A stretch of 64,000 bases of DNA from positions 13,827,001-13,891,000 of the forward strand of contig NC_003075.7 in assembly GCF_000001735.4 (NCBI RefSeq), in the 5' to 3' direction. Shown here piece by piece: positions 25,013 to 41,557 of the stretch. The stretch comes from Arabidopsis thaliana (taxonomy: Eukaryota > Streptophyta > Magnoliopsida > Brassicales > Brassicaceae). The notes under the pieces are model-generated. The model ran no database searches. It saw only the letters and a program-made list of their open reading frames with translations, and was not told the origin of the DNA. Both the position numbers and the translations under genes were made by a program. Each line of letters opens with the position of its first letter. Within the stretch, counting starts at the first letter, position 1.

Positions 25013-27091
25013 TTAAGATAGATGTGAAGACATCCATATGCCAACAGTAACTAAACCGATAGTCGTTGCAGCCTGAACCAGTTCAACCACTACGTTTTGT
25101 CGCTGCGCGGGGAGATTCTTCCACTCTGTTCTTCTGTTTATGCAAAAATCGAAACCAAAACACGTTAAGAGTATATAGATTGAATAGCTAATAGATAATG
25201 TATACAGAGGTTTCATATAGCAGTGGAACTTTTGTTTAGATGAACCCCTACCCTAGATCAGCAATAATGATGCTAATGTTGTCCTGAGATCGCCGGTCCT
25301 GTAACGTTGGAACAAAATCGTACATTTGAAAGTTTTGATTCCTAATCAAAAGAAAGGCTGAGGAGGGTATTAGCTATTTTACCAAAGCTACTTGCGCAAG
25401 AGATTCACAAGCAAGCTGTTACATATGGACAGTTAGGAAACTAGTTAAGCCTTAAAGTCATACATGATTATTGAAACTAATTTGATAAGAAGATGAAATA
25501 AAAACTTGCCTGCACATTCCCATGTTTCCGGAGCTGATCCCTAACATAACTAACCACATCTGAGCTGTATTGGCAAAACATTGATCACTGTAAGCTCTAT
25601 ACTTTTCCCAATTAAAAAGCATATGACTGAATGGGGGAAAGAGGAAAAAGAAAAGGAAACCTCTTCATGTAGTCCCATAATCCATCAGAAGCTAAAATAA
25701 TGAATTCCACATCAGATGTCAGAGGTACTTGGAAGATATCTGGAGTCGCCACAACCATGTCCCCTTTAAACTCGATTCTGAGAATTTATCTCATGAGAAA
25801 CAGATATCCTTGAAATGGAATAACAGGAGAGACGAGCAAAAGTAGAAACAGCTTCCAAGTAGTTCGTTACCTGGAAACAAACTTCTCGGACCATCTTCCT
25901 TCATCAACACCCTTCTTTAACATACTGTGTATGAAACCCTTATGAGCAATGAGATAACAATTATAAAAATAGAAGAGCCGTTGTGAGAAGAGAAAGAACC
26001 CAACTCATTCTTCTTTGTCTTAAACCGGATGTCACCAAAAGCACGAGATACAGCTATGTCTCCACAAATCCTTCCATTGACAATCTGATTATACAAAAAG
26101 CAATGAATCGGTTTTAAGCCAAATTCTCGGAGAGATAGATAAGCAAATCCAATGATACTTGAGGAATTTGAAACATGGAAAATAAGAAGACACACCCATC
26201 CACCTGCTTCTTTGACCCTTTTCACTTCCTGAATAGCTGCTCTACTGCTTCCATATGGACGGTGATAATCAGTCAATTCCTCGATTTGCCCAGATCGAGA
26301 TAAGACCTATTTCAATGCATTAACAAGACTTTAGACATGACCAAGTTACAATGATCCATTTATAAATAAGAAGACTTACTGCACACGAATCACCAATATG
26401 AGCAATGAAGGAAACATCATTTCTGATGATCATTACAGTGGCTGTTGAACCTGATTCATCTTCTTCGTCACCGTTAGCTTCTAGCCTGGATCCAAACGCA
26501 TGATGAATCACTTCATTTCACTCAAAATCATCAAAATTCATTCAAGCTCTGAGAAATTTAAGCTCATTTTCACCATTTGAGCAAATTGCGGTCAACGCTT
26601 TCAAAGGCCTTAATCAAAGCTTCCTTGATTGCTGCGAAATCGCCTCCATTCAACAACGATCCAGCTTGCAATGCACCAACACACTCTTTATACAGCTCTT
26701 CCCTATCAATCATCATCACCATCGTCAACACTTAAACCCTAGAAGACAGAGCTTGCATGAGAAGCAACACAAGTTACCTGAGGAATTTGACAGAGGACGA
26801 CCCAGCGTGGCCGTCGAAGACCGCTGCGTAGGAGAAGCTATCGACAGCATCAGAACGGATTACGATGTCGTCTTCCATCTCATCTCGGAATCCTTGAACA
26901 CTCGTGTAACCCCAACGAATCGGCGTCACGCCAGTCAGAGACGACGGAGCGTCGATCGCAATCGCGGAGCAACGGTGACGACCATACGTGGGATAGACGA
27001 CAAGGCCACCGCCAGCGTCGGCGGAAGGATAGGCTGAGTGGCGGAGAGTGTTGGAGTGAAAGCGATGAAGATGCGGCCTCAGAAGCGCCAT
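25013..27091 (-). CDS. TAP38: TAP38/PPH1, thylakoid PP2C phosphatase of LHCII
   Basis: Eleven exons on the minus strand: 27091-26778, 26702-26574, 26485-26380, 26306-26196, 26084-26005, 25924-25871, 25777-25661, 25564-25510, 25415-25383, 25298-25252, 25133-25013; 388 aa. The N-terminus is a chloroplast transit peptide. PP2C motifs in order: [56 protein letters not shown], keeping the metal-binding aspartates. A single hydrophobic span near the C-terminus ([19 protein letters not shown]) anchors it in the thylakoid. I recognise At4g27800, which dephosphorylates LHCII and returns plants to state 1. The intron after 25510 starts with GC (CAG|GCAAGT) instead of GT. Several small exons make alternative splicing easy, and splice variants are known for this gene. 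Confidence 0.96.
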
Positions 27092-27640
27092 GACTCAGTG
27101 AGTCAGGCAAAGCGAGTTAAGTAGAAGAAGAGAAAAATCAAAAGAGTGTCCTTTACGGTTAGTGGCCGTGGATTTTCGTAAAAAAATATCTGAGGATAAG
27201 AGAAATCAACGCGGGCTTCTTAACTAACTTAACGGTCCACTTTATAAGTTTTGGGCTTAGGCCCAAATCGTGATCAATCAACTTTTATAGCTTTCCTTTT
27301 CAGGAAAGTATTATTGCTGTCGCTAGCAACTGCAAATAGAAAGGTCATGTAGTTATGTTTTGTATAATAAATTTTTGGTTTTGCATAATGCTCTTGTCCT
27401 CCTTCATTTAAGAATTAAGATGTTCCCTATTCTTTTACCTTTTTCAAGTATAATTACAATAATCCTATTTATCTAGAGGAACAGTGTAGTTTCAGGGTTT
27501 AATTTGGTAAAAAGTTAAGAATAAACTTTTCCTCATGTCTGTAAATTATGTGGTAATATGTATACAGATGGATATTAATATTAGTCTATAAAATTAACTA
27601 AAGATTTAATGATTTATAAAAGAAATCGAAGAGATTTGAT
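27092..27640. other. TAP38 leader side and 3' end of the next gene
   Basis: About 550 bp. The TAP38 promoter and leader lie just after 27091. AT-rich remainder holds the 3' UTR of the minus-strand gene starting at 28671. Nothing else recognised. Confidence 0.4.
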
Positions 27641-28671
27641 TTAAATATTGGAAGAACTCATCCGTGGAAGATTCTCTTGTCTCCGCCTCCATGGGATCAC
27701 TTGCTTAAATCCTTGGTAAACCCTTGCCTGCATTTTATTATTATGTAATCAAAATGAGCCTAAAAATGAATTCATATGCACAAGCCGAAAAAAACAAAGC
27801 ATATTGAAAAAACACTCCATACTATATAGAGTAACCAAAGACTTTTGAAGGGAAAACCTAAACTTTTTAATCAAAAGGGACATTTATTCAAATCCCAAAA
27901 ATGTTGAAGTTTTGTTTTGAGTTAGAAATCATTGAATAAAGTTTGAAATTTTTGATAAAACGGTTGGTACTTTGAACAACGTAATAATGTATTTTCCTTT
28001 TTTTGATAACGAAAATTATAGTGTTTGCAATTCTGAATCATCGACTACCTTTGACTACAAAAGAATACGATTAACTTGCTAGTTACTAGTAAACTACCCG
28101 GTAAGAGTGTGTAATTAGACAGCTAAAAATAAGATGTTAGAAAAGGTGATGAGTGTTCAAAACTTACCAAGAATTGCGATTTGGAATGAGAGAGATTCAA
28201 GAGGCTTCCTTTTCTTCTAACTCTACTAATCTTCACCGTTGTACCGCCGCCACCGTCGCAGCAGCGGCTATTGGTGGAACGTGAAAACTCGAATCTACCC
28301 TCAGAGGCTCTTTCGCTTCTCCTTATCACTGATAAAGACCGGCGAGGTACATCGTAAGGCCCATCAAGAACTGTGGTCGGAGATGGCTCATCATCGGCTG
28401 GAAAAAATAGCCTCGGCGGAAGCTCAAGGCACCGCACGACTCCTCCTCCTCCTCCTTCTCTTTCGTTCTGCTTGGAAGCCAGCGGTTTGTTCTCATCAGA
28501 GACGCGAGGTTTTCCCGGAGCTTCCTCCCATAGAAAAGGTACTGATCCAGCGATGTTCACAGGCGGCGTCGCTAGCCCTGGAGTGTCACATGCTCTGTTA
28601 AATGGAATCGAGAACAAAGGAAGCTTAGGAGTCGCACAAAACCGTTCTTGATCATCAAATTCAAAATCCAT
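27641..28671 (-). CDS. Unknown plant protein (DUF688-like motif)
   Basis: Two exons on the minus strand, 28671-28168 and 27727-27641, joined in phase 0; 196 aa. The first exon was extended through the donor TTCTTG|GTAAGT; the second exon uses an acceptor AATGCAG and reads ARVYQGFKQVIPWRRRQ before the stop. Motifs: PLFSIPFNRACDTPGLATPP and SVPFLWEEAPGKPR near the N-terminus, which recur in a plant-specific family (DUF688-type) of unknown function. A poly-Gly stretch and a basic Ser/Arg-rich segment follow. No signal peptide or membrane span. I recognise At4g27810, annotated only as hypothetical. The second exon is my inference from frame and composition. Confidence 0.75.
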
Positions 28672-29593
28672 CGCCTTGTTTTTCTGAATAAGAAACTTTC
28701 TTTGACGTTATATGAAATGGGTTGGGATTTAGATAGATAGAGACGGTATATTTTGGTTTGAGTTATATGAACACAAGAAAAGGGAAAAGAGAGGATGAAT
28801 AATGTGAGGAAGTGTGTAGTATTTTATGAAGCTGAAAGAGAAAAATGAACAAAACGCTCCTTGTGGCGCTTCTTATTCACGAGAGTGATCCCAAAGAAGA
28901 GAAGAAAATATAAACAAAGTGGGTGGGTGGTCCTACATTACGATTTTCCTAACGTTGGGTCCTTTCAAATTTCATGTCGAGCCTTTATTGCCTATAAATA
29001 ATACCATTATTTATTGTTATTATTATATAAAGAAAAAAACAATGATAATCAGAGCTGCGATAGTGGTAACAATAAATAATGTATATAAATCCTGAAGAAG
29101 TCTTCTTCGTCGACAAAAATAAATTATCTTAAAATAAACAGAGGTGGGTCGTTGTAGGTTTATCCTCGAATCTGTGTGTTGTGGACCGTAGTTATGCCTA
29201 AAGATGTAATACATGCAGTAGTATATAAACTGAAAACAAAAATGTAATATAGTAGTTTTTTCATCTAGTTTAGTCCACATTATTTGCTATCTGTAAATCT
29301 GATTAATTGTCCATCTTTATCTCAAAACAACGAAAACGAAATAGCCTTTCATACAAAAAGAGAGTATCAAGGCTGTATTTGATGGATATACATTAAACAA
29401 AAATGGGTGAAAGTGAGGAATGTGCTACGATAAAGGTCAAAAGGCTGCTCTTGTCGTTGCATGAGATATGTATGAGAATAGTGAAATGATTTAATCATGG
29501 AAAAAAGGACGGTAAAATTAAACAGATTTAGAAGATATTAGGCTGATCATGTTATCCTTGTGAGCCCCCATTCAAGTTTAGATACTTCAATGC

Positions 29594-29669
29594 ATCTATA
29601 GTCCATGCATGGCCTGATAAGAGATGCACATAAAGGTAAGATAATGTATCTATAGTCCATGCATGGCCT
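29594..29669. repeat. Duplicated 22-bp element with RY/Sph core
   Basis: Identical 22-bp copies start at 29594 and 29648, reading ATCTATAGTCCATGCATGGC plus CT. Each contains the palindrome CATGCATG, the RY element bound by B3 factors (ABI3, FUS3, LEC2). They sit about 0.9-1.0 kb upstream of the minus-strand unknown gene. Regulatory use is inferred only. Confidence 0.6.
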
Positions 29670-30504
29670 AATTAGCAGGACTGTGAGTTGAATATATGTA
29701 TTTGATTAGATTATTGACTTGATGATGTGTAACGTGCTCCGTTTGACCGTAATCAAGGGCTTGCTTTATTTGAAGAGACCAAGAAATATCATTTTTTTTA
29801 AAAAAATCTTCGATTAATTTCTTTTGTGCAAGTATAAAAATTGTAAAATATATGATAATCAATTGAAACTGAAAGAATAATCAGTTACAAATTTCAACCA
29901 AACCTCTAATAAAGTAAAAGAATTGACTTTTTTCCATTAAACCAAACTAACTATTACGATCTACGACCCATAGTCTTCTTTAGAACGTATGAGCTTTGGT
30001 AAATGAAATTGACCGGGACTAGTGTGTAGTGAAGTTTTTTCAAGTTTTGGATTTCTTGTTCAGCTTGGACACGGTATTAATCTATTTAGGAGTTGGTGTG
30101 TCTGCAATTTTTTTTATCAAAAACAACAACAAAAAGAGTCGAATTTTGTTATTTGTGAACCAAAATTGATAATTAAGTTTTAAAAGGTCGTGACGTTGGT
30201 AGTATGTTCACTGATCATCGAAGAATATACAAAGATATTGCACTAGTGAAGCTCTAATATACAGTACTGTTGCTTATAGGGAAGCCAATTTTTTTTAAAA
30301 AACAAAGGCGTTTCCACCGCTCTAACAAAAAATTTGGTCTAGTTGAACACGCCACTCAAGCATGGGATGATCATTCTCATTTTATACGTTTGACCTAACA
30401 ACGATAAAAGTTACAAATTTCTAGGCAAATTATGATGTTTATAGGTTTCGGATTCATACGGCGTTTTCTTACAATAATATTATTGTATTCCAAAGTTGGC
30501 GTTT

Positions 30505-30650
30505 TCTTACATAATCCTTCTTCTTCCACTCGCGAAACGAGACAAATATGCATGTGAAGAAGACTATCGAAATATCTTCTTTTATTTTTCGGCGAAGTGT
30601 AATCCTTGTGATGCAACTGACATATACATTTCCAAATGTAACTCTTATAT
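30505..30650 (-). pseudogene. Relic of a BGLU promoter behind BGLU9
   Basis: On the 3' side of BGLU9 the strand carries CGACAAAT..ATGTGAAGAAG, a TTTTCGG stretch and GTGATG..ACTGACAT..ATTTCCA, a series that also occurs, in the same order, in the promoters just upstream of BGLU9 (33700-33790) and BGLU10 (37630-37720). It therefore looks like the leftover promoter of a further tandem copy whose coding part is gone. Confidence 0.55.
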
Positions 30651-30872
30651 ATGTACTAGAAATTTAAGTTGTTAATGTCTTTGTGACTTTTATGGTTGTG
30701 TTCGAGTGTCATTATCTATTTTACTATCTTCAAGAATCAATGGAACACTATTGGTCTCAAAAGTAACATCATTTTTATATGCAAATCTTATCAAACCATT
30801 TGCCAAGTTACCGAGATGTTTCACAGTATAAATGAACTCAACCAAACAAGGATCCTTTGGCTAAAACATACA

Positions 30873-33571
<2,699 letters not shown>

Positions 33572-34793
33572 TTTTATTTTGCGCCTTTCGTTTTAGTGTA
33601 GAGTTTTGAAGATTTGGTTTTCAAGAAAAAATAATAATAAAAAATGAAGGTGTTTGGAGTTCTCTTGACCGTAGCAAAACTGCGCAAGTGATCGATCTTT
33701 TTCTCTATGTGACAAATATATATATGTGAAGAAGAAAGATTCAAGAAATATCTCTTTTCGGTTTCCTTGTGATGTGACCGACATATATTTCCACTTATAT
33801 TATGTACACTACAATCATAAATTTGTTCTCACATGTGGATGTGGTTCCATGCGAGGGGAGCGACCAATCACTATAACTGATGATGTTAATTATTGGCCCA
33901 AATAGGCCCAAACATTTCATAACGTAAGGCCTATACGTTTGACCCAACAACGACAAAATTTACAAAATTCTCGGCAAATTATGATTATTATAGGTTTCGG
34001 ATTCATACGGCGTTTTATTCTTTATTCTAAAGTTGGGAAGCTCCTTTGGTAGCTTGGATATCTTTTTTTTTCCTAATGAAGGGTAAGTCGCTTGGATATC
34101 TTGCGTTGTGAATTCAAAATCATATTATAAAATTCATCTCTAATCTTTTCTAACATTAGTATGACGGATATACATCAAAGTTACGTTTATTATAAGCTGA
34201 TTCTGAGCGGTCTATCACTATAGCTTGTATTTTCTTTTCTGATAAAAGATCTTCTATTTATCACTTATAGCTTGTTGTCAAAACTATGACCAGAAAAATG
34301 GAAAAAAGAGACATAAGATTCATTTCCATTTTTCCTCCTTTAGTCTGAGTTCAAGAGAATATAATTAAAGGGTTTTAGTGGTTTTCTTGGACCATTAAAA
34401 AGAAAAGTACATATCAAGTGACCGATCTTTTCTATTCATTCTTCTTCCACTCACAAAACGCGACAAATATACATGTGAAGAAGGCAATAGAAATGTATCT
34501 TCTTTTATTTTTCGGTGTAAGTGTAATCTTTGTGATGTGACTGACATAAATTTCCAATGCAACTCTATCTCTATGTACTGGAAATTTAAGTTGTTAATGT
34601 CTTTGTGACTTTTGTGGTTGTGTTCGAATGCCGTTATCTAGTTTTTATCTTCAAGAATCTATGCAACATTTATTGGTCTCAAAAGTTACATCTTTTTTTC
34701 TATGCAATTCTTATAAATTCATTTTGCCAAGTCACTGAGATTTTTCTTTGTATAGATGAAATAAACCAAATAAGGATCCTTTGGTTAAATATA
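33572..34793. other. Spacer between BGLU9 and BGLU10
   Basis: About 1.2 kb: BGLU9 promoter (to about 33850), a block from about 33933 to 34020 shared with 30388-30475, a relic BGLU 5' end (34258-34590), then the BGLU10 3' UTR. Confidence 0.7.
34258..34590 (-). pseudogene. Relic 5' end of a third BGLU copy
   Basis: Read on the minus strand, 34323-34258 aligns with the first coding exon of BGLU9 (shared blocks include TAGCTTGTTG, ATGACCAGAAAAATG and the CAT start-codon position at 34321-34323). The bases up to 34590 match the BGLU promoter (GTGACCGATCTTTT, CGACAAATAT.CATGTGAAGAAG, GTGATGTGACTGACAT). No other exon of this copy remains; the coding piece is too diverged to be read through. It shows the array once held, or began to form, one more gene. 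Confidence 0.65.
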
Positions 34794-37489
<2,696 letters not shown>

Positions 37490-38267
37490 TTTGCTTTTGC
37501 TACTTTCGTGTGAGTGGAGGAGAGAATAAATAATTGAAAATTTTGGTTTTCGAAGATAAAAGAAGTGAAGGGGCCTGGTGGCCTTGGTCGTTGTCTTGAC
37601 CGTTAAGTAGCGGAAGTGAACAATCTTTTTCTATACAATGTGACAAAATATATGTGAAGAAGAAGATTCAAGAAATATCTCTTTCAGTTTTCCTTCTGAT
37701 GTGACCGACATACATTTCCAGATTTCTGTAATTATAAACCTTGATTAGTATTTCTTTCTGAATTGCTAAACAACTCCTATATTCACATATGAATTTCGGA
37801 AAATAATTAATACGGTGGTTGATTGAGATTTATTTCCCTTTTGGTTCATGCTAAAGTCATTGTATCTTGCGGACAAAAATGCTAATTTACGTTTGACAAA
37901 CATTTTGGAAAAGATGGGTTATGCAGTAAAAATTTACATCTAAGAACTACAAATATGAGTGTTTTGGTCATGTTGGGGTTAAAATTCGTAGACGTTGAAC
38001 TGCATAGACCACATCTTTCGCCCAATATCACACAACAAATCAAGTGTAATCAAAACATCCAAAGAAAACGAAGAGATATCATTACAAAAGAGATTTTTAC
38101 AAACACTTTTTTTTCTTTTTACCTCATGAAGAACAACTTCAAAAAAACACAAACAAAAACATCATCACAAACGTGTAAACCAGGCTTTCTTTTTAAACCC
38201 TGGAAACAACACCTCGGATATTTTTTTTAAACATTCAACCACACATAACTTAGATGATCGAAGATAA
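37490..38267. other. BGLU10 promoter and phytolongin 3' flank
   Basis: About 780 bp. The first 250 bp resemble the BGLU9 promoter (CAATCTTTTTCTATACAATG, GTGAAGAAGAAG, GATGTGACCGACATA). The rest is AT-rich 3' flank of the minus-strand phytolongin gene. No ORF supported. Confidence 0.5.
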
Positions 38268-39050
38268 TTACCCATCGATGCATTGAAACCCTTGACAAAT
38301 CCAAAGCCAGATTCCAAAGAGAACAAGGCAGATACAGAGATCAAACATCAAAACAATCCAAACATGTTTCCTCCATATCTGTTTTGCCTTTTGTCTATGA
38401 TGATGATCATGAATCAAACCATTCCTCACTCCTTTACCTCCTCCTCCTAGGTCCATCTTCTTCTCATTCCAATGACCTTCACTTTTCGCTTCCGTCTGCA
38501 ATCTCTTCTTGTTCTTCAACACCCTCAACGGCTTTCCTAAAAGCGGCATCAACGCACCGCCTTTTCGTCCCTTGGACGAATCCAAACTCTGATTATTACT
38601 CTTAATCTCCCTCGCTATACTCCTCGGTGATCCAAACTCCAATTCCAAATCCTTATTATGATTACCACCAATAGCAGCAATCTCAGCGAAAACTGGATCT
38701 AGCTTTGATTGGAGACAGTGTTGAGTCGGATTATCCAACGAATCCGCAGTAGATCCGTCTTCCATTAGAGACTCTGTAGCTGATTTCAATCGATTGAATA
38801 GCCATACAGACTCCGATTTCGCTACGACCTCATCTAAAATCGCGAAATACGAAAACAATCCATCGATGATCAAAGCGTAGGTTCTCTTATGGACTGTGTG
38901 AGAGATCATCGAATGATGTGGAGGTACGTTCTCAATGCATCTCAAAGCTAGATCTTCGATTCCTGGCTCTTCCTTTGAAGCGAATTCTGCGAGAATCACT
39001 GTTCCTTTCGCAATGCAGGAGTAGAACAACATACGTTGATTCGAAGTCAT
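38268..39050 (-). CDS. PHYL1.1: Phytolongin (longin-domain, non-SNARE)
   Basis: Single coding exon on the minus strand, 260 aa, starting MTSNQRMLFYSCIAKGTVILAEF, which is the beginning of a longin domain (about 1-115; HTVHKRTYALIIDGLFSYFAILDEV). A variable, basic middle (RKGGALMPLLGKPLRVLKNKKR) stands where R-SNAREs have a coiled coil; no SNARE heptads are seen. It ends with a tail anchor (HVWIVLMFDLCICLVLFGIW). This is the phytolongin layout, and I recognise At4g27840. Phytolongins sit on ER, Golgi or plasma membrane and are thought to regulate trafficking. An in-frame codon run continues upstream of the chosen ATG but does not resemble the family. The leader may contain an intron (possible donor near 39357). 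Confidence 0.92.
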   Translation of the reverse strand: MTSNQRMLFYSCIAKGTVILAEFASKEEPGIEDLALRCIENVPPHHSMISHTVHKRTYALIIDGLFSYFAILDEVVAKSESVWLFNRLKSATESLMEDGSTADSLDNPTQHCLQSKLDPVFAEIAAIGGNHNKDLELEFGSPRSIAREIKSNNQSLDSSKGRKGGALMPLLGKPLRVLKNKKRLQTEAKSEGHWNEKKMDLGGGGKGVRNGLIHDHHHRQKAKQIWRKHVWIVLMFDLCICLVLFGIWLWICQGFQCIDG

Positions 39051-40121
39051 TCTATATCGAGGAAAAAAACAAAATCCGATTCGAATCAATCGGAAAAAAA
39101 GAATTCTCAATCGAACAGTGTAGCGAGATACAAAATTCAAAATTCGATACGATCTGAATCGGAAGAAGAGCAGAGATTTGAGTGATTCTAGATTTATCTG
39201 TCTAGGGATTCATCTTCTCGATACCGAGATTTTCCAGGAAAATGGTGGAAGAAGAGTTCCATTATTGGCGAAACCAAAAAGATGATGAAAAAAAAAAAGT
39301 TAGAGCAGAAATTTACCGGAAAAAGATAAAAAAAACGGGAAGCAGAATAACGATTACCTTGGTGAAAGTGCCCTCAGGATAATTTATATTTACAAGAATA
39401 CCCCAGCTTTCATAGATCGTGTAATGGATATATGACACGTGGAAAAGTTAGTTCATGCTTCGTTCATCCCTGTGCTGGACTACCGACACGTATACACTAG
39501 CGATTACTGGTACCGTGACGATTTGTTATTTCGATTTTGGCCCAAACTGATTAGTCTGTTCGGATAAATAACATTAGGAAACGCTTGAATAGAAGATATA
39601 AGACGGGAAAAAAAAAAAAAGAATAGAAGATATAAAGAATTTCTTAGCCTTTAAAATGATGGGCCTCTAAGCCCAATATTAACAGAAAAGACTTTCAAGT
39701 ACAAGTCCTTCCGTCCAACGACCCATAATCAATAAATCTTCAATACTTTACGCAAGGTTAGTGATCAGGTCATGTACGCCACAATAATACTATTTCTCTA
39801 AGTTAATTTCATATTAAGTTGACTATGATTTGAGACTGCTTCGATACTAAAATTCAAAGTACTAACTATGCTAATAATTCCATTAGTCAACTGTAATTAA
39901 CATTCACTAAGTCATAAACAATGAAGATAAAAAGTCATAAGATCATAATGTTTATTTGAAGAATAAAACTCGGTCATTGTTTAGCCTTTCCATGGTTCTT
40001 TATTTAATCTCATGGTGGGTTCAATAGTACGATTTTAAAAATTAAAAAACGCGTTAGATATATAAAATATAATTGTTCTCTGGTTCTCCCTTTGTGATCA
40101 TTCACACCAGGTTCAACTTCA
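39051..40121. other. Phytolongin leader and promoter of the first MEB1-like gene
   Basis: About 1.07 kb between divergent genes. AT-rich; A-runs near 39290 and 39610. ACGT cores near 39437 and 39489. No ORF supported. Confidence 0.45.
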
Positions 40122-41557
40122 ATGGAATCCATCGTGCCCAAACGCCAAGTGCTTGACGACGACGATGGTCTATATGGTACGTTTCTAATCATTCCTTTAT
40201 TGTTATTTAGGTTTTTGATTTATGAGTAGGATGTACATTGTTCTTACATAGAATTTTAGTGCTAGAGAATTCCATTGAAATGGCACCCCCATGGTAGATT
40301 AATGTACTCGTTATCACATTTCTTTTTAGTTATGGGAATCAAGATTTTGTGATTTTTTTTATTTTATTTTTAACCATTCTTGAGAGTGACTTGGTGAATC
40401 CAATTAGTTATTCTTGTCAACTTTTGGCTTTAATACAAATAAACATTAATGGATCTCAAAATGGTCATGAAGAAAGCTCGAAAGGTCGATCTCCCGAGAA
40501 GGCTTTGGAAGAGATACGTAAGCAAGACACTCATGATCTCTATTGCCCTAAGTGTACTAGTAACATCACTAAAACAGCTCTAATCGTTGAAAAGGGAGAT
40601 GATTTTTCTCCCGACGACCAGAAACCTTTCGTGCTCTGGATCCCTACCTTCAAGTTCCTTTCAAGTTCTCCCAAAGGTATCCATATGTACACGTAAACAT
40701 GTATATATATTGTTCTCTATGATGATGAAGATAACTTTTTTTCTTTGAATGCTGAGTGACCGGTTTTTTTTATCTGTAGGATCTGTCGAAAGTAAACCAT
40801 TGAATCCTAATCTCAGTGGTATGTGTAGACACACTTTTTTATGATGGATGCACTTTTGCTTTGAACTATTGCTTATATGATCGATTTTGTATCTGTGTAA
40901 TACCAGTCGAGAACATTTGTTTGTTTATGATGAAAACGTACACTTTCGTCTTTAATTCCTGAATGATCGATTTCCTATTTTGTAGGACCAGACGAAGAAA
41001 ACTCATCTCAACCTGAATCCAGTGGTATGTGCACTCATATTTCTTTATGATGGACACGTTATATCTTTGAAGTACTCATGGTTAAATGGTCGATTTTCTA
41101 TATGTAGAACCAGTCGACAAAAACTCATCGTTTAATCGTAGTCTCAGCAGTTTAGGTATACATTTCCTTATGATGATGAACAAAAACTCTATTAAAAAAA
41201 ATTCCCTTTGTCGTCCTTCATCTTCAATGACACAATTGCCATATATATATATATAGCTAAAACCTTGGAACGATTGCCTACTCTTTTACGGAATTCAATA
41301 ATTATTCGTAGAGACGAAAATAGTGCTACTCCTCTACACCAAGATGGTGCAGGTCATCAAAGTTCTACGAGCACATCAGGTCATTCCCAATGCTTTCGCT
41401 GCTTCATTTCTTTCCAATACAATATAAAACAAAGACATACGATATTTTCAAAAGAAATAATCCCATTTTTCTTGTCTTGACCCCTGGAAAATATGCAGTG
41501 TCTGAGCAACGTGGACGTTGGAAAATTAGTCCCGGTGGATGGATAATTCATCGTTAA
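40122..41557 (+). CDS. Truncated MEB1-like paralogue (possible pseudogene)
   Basis: First of four related genes in a row. My model joins 40122-40176, 40452-40676, 40780-40818, 40986-41024, 41108-41155, 41257-41379 and 41499-41557 into one frame of 195 aa. It carries the array's N-terminal motif (EALEEIRKQDTHDLYCPKC, then SNITKTALIVE) but no membrane or VIT domain. Three tiny exons (39, 39, 48 bp) come from a tandemly repeated exon-intron unit. Weak point: no AG precedes 40452; the matching site in the next gene is GTAG|GAACC, here it is AATG|GATCT. A phase-compatible alternative joins a weak donor after 40209 to an acceptor at 40405. Without RNA evidence I cannot say whether it makes a protein. 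Confidence 0.5.
40735..41160. repeat. Tandem exon-intron cassettes, about 85-125 bp
   Basis: Four imperfect copies of one unit. Each has TTTATGATG(G/A) in the intron, a GA(C/T)CG.TTTT..TAT.TGTAG acceptor region and a start (G)(A/G)(A/T)CC(A)GTCGA..AAA. Acceptor regions lie near 40756-40779, 40876-40901, 40961-40985 and 41086-41107. Copies 1, 3 and 4 keep AG acceptors and a downstream GT and read as micro-exons. Copy 2 (ATACCAGTCGAGAACATTTG) has lost the AG and looks skipped. Confidence 0.7.

Larger units (their letters stand above)
28672..30872. other. Intergenic region upstream of the unknown gene
   Basis: About 2.2 kb. The left part is the promoter of the minus-strand gene at 28671. A 22-bp duplicated element with an RY core lies at 29594-29669. 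The right part (30388-30872) is the 3' flank of BGLU9 and includes duplicated sequence shared with the BGLU10 flank. No supported ORF. Confidence 0.5.

Noticed and set aside
26666-27037. Plus-strand frame of 123 codons opposite TAP38
   Set aside because: Overlaps the well-supported first exons of TAP38 on the other strand; Arg-rich composition typical of a shadow frame.
28239-28651. Two plus-strand frames opposite the unknown gene
   Set aside because: Antisense shadows of the GC-rich exon at 28168-28671.
29668-29862. Possible transposon ends around the 29.6-kb repeat
   Set aside because: The duplicated 22-bp boxes are direct repeats only 54 bp apart, with no inverted ends or target duplication.
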